Shown: one piece after another, positions 38,488 to 44,058 of the stretch
Numbering within the stretch: the first letter of the stretch is position 1
Layout of the letters: each line of letters starts with the position of its first letter
Assembly (NCBI GenBank): GCA_017443465.1
Contig: JAFRXO010000001.1
Span: forward strand, 1 to 44,058
Length of the DNA stretch: 44,058 bases
Direction of reading: 5' to 3'
Origin: Bacteroidales bacterium
GTDB taxonomy: Bacteria > Bacteroidota > Bacteroidia > Bacteroidales > UBA932
Translations under genes and position numbers: made by a program
The notes under the pieces: model-generated
Told to the model about the DNA's origin: nothing
What the model saw: the letters and a program-made list of their open reading frames with translations, nothing else
Databases searched by the model: none

Positions 38488-39354
38488 ATGATTAAACCAA
38501 GAGCGATTTTGCTTCTGCATTGTCCTGACAGGCAGGGTATTATAACGGATGTCACGGGATTCATAACCCATAACCACGGTAATATCGTAGATCTCGACCA
38601 GCACGTTGACAGGATCGATGAGCGCCTTTTCATGAGGATCGAATGGGACCTGGACGGATTCTCCATCCCGAGGGAGCATATCAACGAGGCTGTCGACCAG
38701 CAGCTTGGAATACGCTATGACATGCATTCCCGAGTTTATTTCAGTGATGAGAAGCCCAGGATGGCGATTTTCGTGAGTAAGATGAGCCATTGCCTGTACG
38801 ACCTGCTGGCGCGTTACCGGGCCGGCGAATGGGAGGTGGAGATTCCCTGCATAGTCAGCAACCATGAGGACCTGAGATATGTCGCGGAGCAATTCGGTAT
38901 CCCCTATCACGTCTGGAGCATCTCACCGGACAAGTCAAACCGCGCAGAGGTTGAAAATGCCGAAATGGAGCTCCTGCGGAGCAACAGGGTGAATTTCGTA
39001 GTCCTCGCGCGCTACATGCAGCTCATAAGCGATGAGATGATTTCCTGCTATCCGCATAACATCATCAACATCCACCACTCCTTCCTGCCGGCCTTCAAGG
39101 GTGCAAGACCGTACCATCAGGCATTTGACAGAGGTGTCAAGATCATAGGCGCGACAAGCCATTATGTCACCCGGGACCTGGATGCCGGTCCGATAATCGA
39201 GCAGGATGTCGTGAGGATTTCCCACAAAGACACGCCCGACAGCCTGGTGCGCAAAGGCCGGGACCTCGAGAAGATCGTGCTCAGCAGGGCCGTCACGAAA
39301 CACATCGAGCGGAAAATCCTGACATATAAGAACCGTACTATAGTATTCGGATAG
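38488..39354 (+). CDS. purU: formyltetrahydrofolate deformylase
   Basis: PurU hydrolyses 10-formyl-THF to THF and formate, balancing one-carbon pools and, where PurT exists, supplying formate for purines. The 288-residue protein has an N-terminal ACT domain (residues about 5-85, LLLHCPDRQGIITDVTGFIT) and a C-terminal formyltransferase fold. The latter carries the catalytic Asn and His (NIINIHHSFLPAFKG) and Asp (TRDLDAGPIIEQD). It sits alone behind its own promoter, divergent from the omega-amidase gene. It acts in the opposite sense to the folate supply from FolD to PurN and PurH. Confidence 0.96.
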   Translation: MIKPRAILLLHCPDRQGIITDVTGFITHNHGNIVDLDQHVDRIDERLFMRIEWDLDGFSIPREHINEAVDQQLGIRYDMHSRVYFSDEKPRMAIFVSKMSHCLYDLLARYRAGEWEVEIPCIVSNHEDLRYVAEQFGIPYHVWSISPDKSNRAEVENAEMELLRSNRVNFVVLARYMQLISDEMISCYPHNIINIHHSFLPAFKGARPYHQAFDRGVKIIGATSHYVTRDLDAGPIIEQDVVRISHKDTPDSLVRKGRDLEKIVLSRAVTKHIERKILTYKNRTIVFG

Positions 39355-39364
39355 GAGAAATTCG

Positions 39365-39372
39365 TAACTTTG
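39365..39372 (+). promoter_or_regulatory. candidate -7 box of the response regulator-kinase operon
   Basis: TAACTTTG followed by CAAAG, 26 nt before the response regulator start, matches the Bacteroidota TAnnTTTG(C) box. The -33 element is poor. Confidence 0.5.
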
Positions 39373-39398
39373 CAAAGACTGTAAATTCGTTTGTCTCC

Positions 39399-40784
39399 AT
39401 GGCTTCAAAGGACGGGAAAATATTGGTGGTGGATGATAACCTGGGCATCCGCAGGGCGCTGGAAATCCTGCTGCCCCTTCATTTCACGGATGTAAAGACA
39501 ATCCCATCGCCGGCAACCCTGGTGAACTCGCTGGAGCAGTTCCGTCCGGACGTAGTGCTGCTGGACATGAACTTCAACACTTCTATCAATACCGGAAACG
39601 AAGGCCTCTACTGGGCCGGAGAAATCAAGAAGATGGCTCCGGAGGTGGAGGTCGTGCTTTTCACGGCATATGCCGATATCCAGCTGGCTGTGGAAGGGAT
39701 GAAGCGCGGTGCCTTTGACTTCATCGTGAAGCCTTGGGACAATGACAAACTGGCGGCTACGCTGACGGCAGCCCGGGACAAGGCCCGGAAAGCTCTGGGA
39801 AGATCCTTCGCTGGCGCTCAGGATGGCGACTCTGTCATTCTGAACGGAGCGCAGCAAAGCGAAGAATCCATGTTCTGGGGCACCTCAAAGCCCATGTCGG
39901 TTATAAAGAAGACCGTCCAGAAGATTGCCCCCACCGATGCCACGGTACTCATCACCGGCGAGAACGGAACCGGAAAAGACGTGCTGGCGCGGGAGATCCA
40001 CGCCCACAGTCTCAGGGCAGAAAAGCCGATGGTGGCGGTGGATGCAGGGGCAATCACGGAAACGCTCTTCGAGAGTGAACTTTTCGGCCATGTAAAAGGC
40101 GCCTTTACAGATGCCAATACTGACCATGTGGGCAAGTTTGAGCAGGCCGACGGCGGGACACTGTTCCTGGATGAGATCGGCAATATCCCGCTGCACCTTC
40201 AGGCAAAACTGCTGCGGGTGATACAGAACAGAAGCGTCGTCCGGGTTGGAGGCTCGAAGGACATTCCGGTGAATATCCGCCTCATCTGCGCTACCAATAT
40301 GGATCTGGAGCAGCTGGTCAGGGAAGGCCGCTTCCGCGAGGATCTGTACTACCGCATCAACACAGTGCATATCGCCCTGCCGCCCCTTCGGGAACGCAGG
40401 GAAGACATCGTCCCGCTGGCAGGACGCTTCACAGCGCAGTTCGCTGAAAAGTATCACAGGGCTGTCACTGGGCTGGATGATTCTGCCAAGGCTATGCTGG
40501 AGGGTGGACGCTGGAGCGGGAATATCCGGGAGCTGCAGAACTGTATAGAGAAGGCCGTCATCCTGTCTGAGGGAACTGTGCTCACGGCCAAGGACATTCA
40601 GATTGAGCAGTCCAAGGCAGGTGCCCCTGCTTCCGGCATGCTCAAATCCGTCAGCGAGACGGAGGAAGAGAGGCTGGTCCGTGAAGCCGTCGAGCGGACG
40701 GGAGGGAACATTTCCGCCGCAGCGAAGGCCCTGGGAATCAGCCGGCCGACCATGTATGCCAAAATGAAGAAATACGGGCTATGA
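39399..40784 (+). CDS. NtrC-family sigma-54-dependent response regulator
   Basis: A 461-residue activator. Receiver domain, residues 6-125: acidic pair Asp12/Asp13, phospho-acceptor Asp56 (VVLLDMNF), Lys111 (FIVKPWD). AAA+ domain, about 160-395: Walker A GENGTGKD (187-194), L1 loop GAFTDA (234-239, a common variant of the sigma-54-contacting GAFTGA), Walker B LFLDEI (255-260), arginine-finger region and GNIRELQN. The C-terminal Fis-type helix-turn-helix is at about 425-461 ([19 protein letters not shown]). The hinge at 135-157 is encoded by a palindromic repeat inserted in frame. The gene overlaps the kinase gene by 4 bp; a likely target is the sigma-54 promoter at 41773-41789. Confidence 0.95.
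   Translation: MASKDGKILVVDDNLGIRRALEILLPLHFTDVKTIPSPATLVNSLEQFRPDVVLLDMNFNTSINTGNEGLYWAGEIKKMAPEVEVVLFTAYADIQLAVEGMKRGAFDFIVKPWDNDKLAATLTAARDKARKALGRSFAGAQDGDSVILNGAQQSEESMFWGTSKPMSVIKKTVQKIAPTDATVLITGENGTGKDVLAREIHAHSLRAEKPMVAVDAGAITETLFESELFGHVKGAFTDANTDHVGKFEQADGGTLFLDEIGNIPLHLQAKLLRVIQNRSVVRVGGSKDIPVNIRLICATNMDLEQLVREGRFREDLYYRINTVHIALPPLRERREDIVPLAGRFTAQFAEKYHRAVTGLDDSAKAMLEGGRWSGNIRELQNCIEKAVILSEGTVLTAKDIQIEQSKAGAPASGMLKSVSETEEERLVREAVERTGGNISAAAKALGISRPTMYAKMKKYGL
39802..39869 (+). repeat. palindromic REP-like element inside the response regulator hinge
   Basis: About 68 bp form an imperfect palindrome. The left half begins GATCCTTCGCT and contains GCTCAGGAT; the right half contains ATTCTGAACGGAGC and ends AAAGCGAAGAATC. 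The sequence resembles short dispersed 'TTCGCT..CAGGAT' palindromes familiar from intergenic regions of gut bacteria. Here it keeps the reading frame and encodes [20 protein letters not shown] between the receiver and AAA+ domains. Confidence 0.6.
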
Positions 40785-41662
40785 CCTTTACCGTCTGGCA
40801 TATCGTAGTTGTAGCTGTCATCGTTGCGATTATCGTGGCGTTGATTGCAACGCTCCGGACCAGGCACAAGGACATCAGGAAGGTAGCCTACATGATGGAC
40901 GCGCTGGAGGACGGGGAGCTGAACTTCCGCTTCCAGGACAAGAACAAGTTCAACCGGACACTGAACCGCATCCGGACCATCTTTGAGAAGCAGCGGCAGG
41001 CCCATGAGCAGGATTCCTGGACAAAGCTCATACGCGTGCTCACGCACGAGATCATGAATACGGTATCGCCGATTGCATCCCTGTCCGATGCCATGGCCAA
41101 GTCCGTGGATGAGAATGGGCACAGCGAACTGGACATCAAGGCTGGCCTGGAGACCATCAGCGACTCCTCCAAGAATCTCATCGGTTTCGTTCAGACCTAT
41201 AGGCAACTCTCCGGCGTGGCGAAACCGATTCGCAAGGCCCTTGACCTGCGGGAACTGATGGACAATGTAATTGCCCTGAACAGTGAATTCGCGGCCGATT
41301 GCGGTGCATCCTGCGAGTATAGGCCCGAGGAGGATGATTTGATGATTTATGCCGATGAAGGGCAGATTTCCCAGATCCTTATCAATCTTATCAAAAACGC
41401 CTTGCAGGCTGGTGCCAAGCACATCGACATTACCGCGAAGATGGGCAAGGATGACGATGTGATTATTCAGGTGGCCAATGATGGCGAACCTATTCCGGTC
41501 TCTGCCCAGGAGCAGATCTTCATTCCTTTCTACACCACGAAGAAGGAGGGTTCCGGCATCGGCCTCAGCATCTCCCGCCAGATTATGCGCAACCACAACG
41601 GCACCATTGAACTTGTCCGGAGCAATGCCCAGCAGACCATATTCGAGCTGCGATTCAGATAG
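40781..41662 (+). CDS. sensor histidine kinase with minimal input domain
   Basis: A 293-residue kinase, the partner of the preceding response regulator (4-bp ATGA overlap). It has one membrane helix (about residues 6-25) with only a few residues outside, then a short linker, a dimerisation/phospho-acceptor domain with His89 (RVLTHEIMNTVSP) and a HATPase domain: N box ILINLIKNALQAGAK, G1 VANDGEPIP, F/G2 FIPFYTTKKEGSGIGLSI. There is no periplasmic sensor, PAS or complete two-helix HAMP unit, so it is likely to sense within the membrane or through a partner protein. Low length for a membrane kinase (most exceed 400). Confidence 0.92.
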   Translation: MTFTVWHIVVVAVIVAIIVALIATLRTRHKDIRKVAYMMDALEDGELNFRFQDKNKFNRTLNRIRTIFEKQRQAHEQDSWTKLIRVLTHEIMNTVSPIASLSDAMAKSVDENGHSELDIKAGLETISDSSKNLIGFVQTYRQLSGVAKPIRKALDLRELMDNVIALNSEFAADCGASCEYRPEEDDLMIYADEGQISQILINLIKNALQAGAKHIDITAKMGKDDDVIIQVANDGEPIPVSAQEQIFIPFYTTKKEGSGIGLSISRQIMRNHNGTIELVRSNAQQTIFELRFR

Positions 41663-41679
41663 TCCCATCAGGAGAAAAC

Positions 41680-41730
41680 TGTAAAGAAAGTGTAAAGGTG
41701 GTGTAAAGTTTTTACAGACTTTACACCACC
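41680..41730 (+). promoter_or_regulatory. phased repeats and dyad, probable enhancer site for the sigma-54 activator
   Basis: Three TGTAAAG copies start at 41680, 41691 and 41702, exactly 11 bp apart, and the third forms part of a perfect 13-bp inverted repeat (41697-41709 and 41718-41730, 8-nt loop). The dyad centre is about 87 bp upstream of the predicted sigma-54 start site, a typical enhancer distance. The hairpin has no T-run after it, so a terminator role for the kinase gene is less likely but possible. Confidence 0.6.
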
Positions 41731-41772
41731 CATTCTACCTGTAATAGGCTAAGAATCAATCAATTAACACTT

Positions 41773-41789
41773 TTGGCACAGGGAGTGCT
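41773..41789 (+). promoter_or_regulatory. sigma-54 (-24/-12) promoter of the efflux genes
   Basis: TTGGCACAGGGAGTGCT has GG at 41775-41776 and GC at 41787-41788 with the obligatory 10-nt separation, and matches the consensus TTGGCAC-N5-TTGCT except for one base. Transcription would start near 41800, about 22 nt before the TolC start codon. Confidence 0.7.
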
Positions 41790-41821
41790 TATGTTTGGCA
41801 TGGTTAAACATAAGTATTGAT

Positions 41822-43153
41822 ATGAAAACCCTTTTCATCAATTGTGCTGTTATTGCCCTGGCGTCCGCAGTGAGTGTGTACGCCAGCGACCAGACTGCCA
41901 TGACGCTGCAGGACTGCATGCGCTATGCCGTTTCCAATTCCACGAAGGTCCGGATCCAGCAGGCTGCCATCGGTGATGCGCAGATTGACCGGCGGGATGC
42001 TGCGCTGGCGCTGTTTACGCCACAAATCAGTGCGCAGACATATGCCTATTACAACTTCGGCCGAAGCATCGACCCGCAGACGAACACCTACTTCAACACG
42101 ACCTCATTCCATAACAATTATAATATGAGCGCCGGTTACGACCTTTTCGACGGATTCAAGGCCGTAAACAACTACAAGATCTCCAAGACCGGACTTCTGA
42201 TCGCCGACTCCCAGAATAAGCAGGTGGAAGCCGATATCTGCCTGGCCGTGATGGAAGCCTATTACAACGTAGTGTACTACACACGCCTCTGCGATGTGTA
42301 CGAGGAGCAGGTAGCCACGGCCGAATCCGCCCTGAAAAAGGCTCAGCGTCAGGAAGAACTGGGGCAGAAAGGACATGCCGATGTGATCCAGATGGAGGCG
42401 GACCTGGCCGACCGCCAGTATGACCTCACCAACACGCGCAACATGTATGAGAGCCAGAGGATGACCCTTGCAGACCTGATGTTCTGGCCGGTGGACGAGG
42501 ACCTGGTCATCGACACCTCGATGCCCCTCTGGCAGGTAGAGCCTGTCTCTACAAACACAGTGGTGGACTATGCCCTTGAGCATAATCCTGCGGTCCAGAT
42601 TGCTTCCTGGCAAGAGTTCAACGCCAAGAGGGAGCTGAATACGGCCAAGTGGCAGACACTGCCTTCCGTGGGCCTATATGCCGGCTGGAGCACGAGCTAC
42701 TACACCTATCAAGGCTCCCAGACCGCGGCCTTCCAGGACCAGTTCAAGAACAACGGTGGCGAGTATGTAGAAGTTTCCGTTTCCATCCCTATCTTCAACC
42801 GGCTTTCCGGCCTTTCGAAGATTTCCCGCAAGCGCAACGCATTGCAAAAGGCTTCCGCTGAATTGGATCAGAAAAGAAGGGATGTGGAGAGCGAGGTGCG
42901 CCGGGCCATCCAGGACCGTGACGGCGCCGCCACGGCTTACCGGCAGGCGCAACACAAGGCCGAGGTGCAGGCCGAGGCATATGCCCTTAACCTGAAGAAA
43001 CTGGAGCAGGGCCTTATATCCCCGCTGGAGTTCCAGACCGCGACGGGCAACTACCTGAAGGCACAGGCCGATGAGATGAACTCTCTCTTCAAATACCTCA
43101 TCAAGCAGGCAGTGGTCCGTTACTACAATGGTGTTGAATATGTAAATCAGTAA
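41822..43153 (+). CDS. TolC-family outer-membrane efflux channel
   Basis: A 443-residue TolC-like protein. The start is the ATG at 41822, which gives a clean Sec signal (MKTLFINCAVIALASAVSVYA); a longer frame from TTG at 41795 would start upstream of the predicted transcript. The mature protein has the two-fold repeat of OEP domains: LQDCMRYAVSNSTKVRIQ with ALFTPQISAQTYAYYNFGRSIDP, then VVDYALEHNPAVQIASWQE with KWQTLPSVGLYAGWST. Long coiled-coil helices follow each (ESALKKAQRQEELGQKG; AELDQKRRDVESEVRRAI). It is the outer-membrane part of a tripartite pump; the adaptor gene begins 6 nt downstream. Confidence 0.93.
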   Translation: MKTLFINCAVIALASAVSVYASDQTAMTLQDCMRYAVSNSTKVRIQQAAIGDAQIDRRDAALALFTPQISAQTYAYYNFGRSIDPQTNTYFNTTSFHNNYNMSAGYDLFDGFKAVNNYKISKTGLLIADSQNKQVEADICLAVMEAYYNVVYYTRLCDVYEEQVATAESALKKAQRQEELGQKGHADVIQMEADLADRQYDLTNTRNMYESQRMTLADLMFWPVDEDLVIDTSMPLWQVEPVSTNTVVDYALEHNPAVQIASWQEFNAKRELNTAKWQTLPSVGLYAGWSTSYYTYQGSQTAAFQDQFKNNGGEYVEVSVSIPIFNRLSGLSKISRKRNALQKASAELDQKRRDVESEVRRAIQDRDGAATAYRQAQHKAEVQAEAYALNLKKLEQGLISPLEFQTATGNYLKAQADEMNSLFKYLIKQAVVRYYNGVEYVNQ

Positions 43154-43159
43154 GAAACA

Positions 43160-44058
43160 ATGGATAAGATTATCGAGAAGAAGACCGGTTGGCGCGTGGC
43201 GTTTACTAAGAAAGCCCTGCCCTGGTGGCTGGGGGCGCTGCTGACAGTGTTTATCATCTATCTGATCGCCCGTCCTAACAATAAGACACTGCGGGTAGAT
43301 AAGGACAGCATCACGGTGTCGAGGGCCGTGAAGGGCGAGTTCAACGACTACATCCGGATCAGCGGCCGCGTGCAGCCTATGACTACCATCCAGCTGAGCC
43401 CGCAGGAGGGCGGCATCGTGGAGAAGATCCTCATTGAGGAAGGTTCCCGCGTGAATGCCGGAGACGCCATTCTCATCCTCAATAACGACAACCTGGACCT
43501 ATCCATCCTGAACTCGGAAGCTGAGCTGGCCGAGAAGGAGAATATTCTCCGCAACACGCAGATCCAGATGGAGCAGCAGAAGCTGGACGTGCGTCAGAAC
43601 GTGCTGGAGTACGGCATGCAGGTGGACCGCCTGAGGCGTGCCTATGAGCAGCAGAAGGCGCTCTATGAAGACAAACTTATCGCCAAAGAGGAGTACCTGA
43701 AGGCCGAAGAAGACTACAAACTGGCCAAGCAGAAATACGACCTGATGGCCGAACGCTCTAAGCAGGACAGTCTCTACCGCGGCACCCAGATTGACCGGAT
43801 GGAAGAGTCCCTGGAGAACATGCAGCTGAACATGTCGATGATCCGCAGGCGCAAGAGTAACCTCATCGTAAAGGCCCCCATTGACGGTGAACTGGGCCTG
43901 CTGGACGTGGTCCTGGGCCAGAGCATCGCCGCCGGCACCAAGATTGGACAGATCAATTCCGTGGGCACCTACAAGGTGGAGGCCCAGATAGATGAGCACT
44001 ATATCGACCGCGTCATCGCGGGCCTGGAAGCCACCTTCGAGCGCCAGGGCGAGACCTA
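43160..44058 (+). CDS. HlyD/MacA-type membrane-fusion (adaptor) protein, 3' end outside window
   Basis: The first 299 codons are present and the gene runs off the right edge. A short cytoplasmic N-terminus is followed by one membrane anchor (residues about 20-37, PWWLGALLTVFIIYLIA), then a lipoyl half-motif (GRVQPMTTIQLSPQEGGIVEKI, with EGSRVNAGDAILIL), a long coiled coil (about 110-225) and the returning lipoyl half (LIVKAPIDGELGLLDVVLGQ). The layout fits adaptors of ABC- or RND-type tripartite pumps; in Bacteroidota this arrangement is usually followed by ABC transporter genes, which would lie beyond the window. Co-transcribed with the TolC gene. Confidence 0.92.
   Translation, partial: MDKIIEKKTGWRVAFTKKALPWWLGALLTVFIIYLIARPNNKTLRVDKDSITVSRAVKGEFNDYIRISGRVQPMTTIQLSPQEGGIVEKILIEEGSRVNAGDAILILNNDNLDLSILNSEAELAEKENILRNTQIQMEQQKLDVRQNVLEYGMQVDRLRRAYEQQKALYEDKLIAKEEYLKAEEDYKLAKQKYDLMAERSKQDSLYRGTQIDRMEESLENMQLNMSMIRRRKSNLIVKAPIDGELGLLDVVLGQSIAAGTKIGQINSVGTYKVEAQIDEHYIDRVIAGLEATFERQGET

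Larger units (their letters stand above)
1552..42983. repeat. highly iterated palindrome CATATG (about 73 copies)
   Basis: CATATG was counted by hand about 73 times between the first copy (1552-1557) and the last (42978-42983), against roughly 8-9 expected from base composition. CATATA, CATATC and CATATT each appear only about 10-16 times on the plus strand. Copies lie in genes on both strands and in all three phases (NCA-TAT-GNN, CAT-ATG, NNC-ATA-TGN). Flanking bases show no clear preference. Density is uneven: none before 1552, one between 22.7 and 26.7 kb, three after 39.4 kb. Confidence 0.8.

Noticed and set aside
41697-41730. Simple rho-independent terminator for the kinase gene
   Set aside because: The 13-bp stem lacks a following T-run, and the phased repeats overlapping it plus the downstream sigma-54 element fit an enhancer better; a dual role is not excluded.
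41795-41821. TTG at 41795 as the TolC start
   Set aside because: The ATG at 41822 gives a normal signal peptide, and the sigma-54 start site is predicted near 41800, downstream of the TTG.
1-44058. CRISPR arrays, insertion sequences, rRNA or tRNA genes
   Set aside because: Looked for on both strands; no spaced direct-repeat array, transposase motif or structural RNA signature was found.

Overview
The window is a chromosomal segment of a member of the Bacteroidota, probably Bacteroidales (inferred). The signs are promoters of the TTTG-N19-TAnnTTTG type, weak Shine-Dalgarno sites, lipoproteins with short Sec signals, a Bacteroidota-style TolC and HlyD pair, and a leu/ilv cluster with a second LeuA-like enzyme. 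Base composition is moderately GC-rich (about 55% by eye), except for an AT-rich first kilobase. No rRNA, tRNA, insertion sequence or CRISPR array was seen.

Layout. 1-950: AT-rich remnant of a secreted, toxin-like gene followed by a small gene that looks like an immunity protein. 1010-2446 (+): lipoprotein plus outer-membrane barrel. 2538-14975 (-): a purine operon transcribed purA-purB-purC-purN-purE-purL-purM-purH-purD, giving nearly all steps from phosphoribosylamine to IMP plus the AMP branch; purF and purK are not here. 15116-15973 (+): folD, which feeds one-carbon units to PurN and PurH. 15970-18352 (-): murB-murA. 18431-24839 (+): GH109-type lipoprotein, cysS, exodeoxyribonuclease III, an alginate-lyase/beta-helix lipoprotein and a YgjP-type metalloprotein. 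25076-37378 (-): a branched-chain amino acid operon, ilvD-ilvB-ilvN-ilvC-leuA-leuC-leuD-leuA2-leuB-ilvE. 37603-39354: omega-amidase (-) and purU (+) from a divergent promoter region. 39399-44058 (+): sigma-54 response regulator, histidine kinase, TolC, and a HlyD-type adaptor cut by the window edge.

Three observations stand out. First, the ilvD leader (37397-37585) carries every part of a classical ribosome-mediated attenuator: a good promoter, a 20-codon peptide with ten branched-chain residues in an 11-residue run, and mutually exclusive antiterminator and terminator stems. Second, the palindrome CATATG occurs about 73 times by hand count, against roughly 8-9 expected from composition, in all reading phases and overriding normal codon choice; it behaves like a highly iterated palindrome. 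Third, the efflux genes follow a near-consensus sigma-54 promoter with an upstream dyad and helically phased repeats, directly behind the gene of a sigma-54 activator whose hinge carries a palindromic repeat inserted in frame.

Smaller points: MurA has Asp in place of the fosfomycin-target Cys; a folded 80-nt element lies after the ilv/leu operon; several gene pairs overlap by ATGA; and the convergent folD and murA stop codons interlock.
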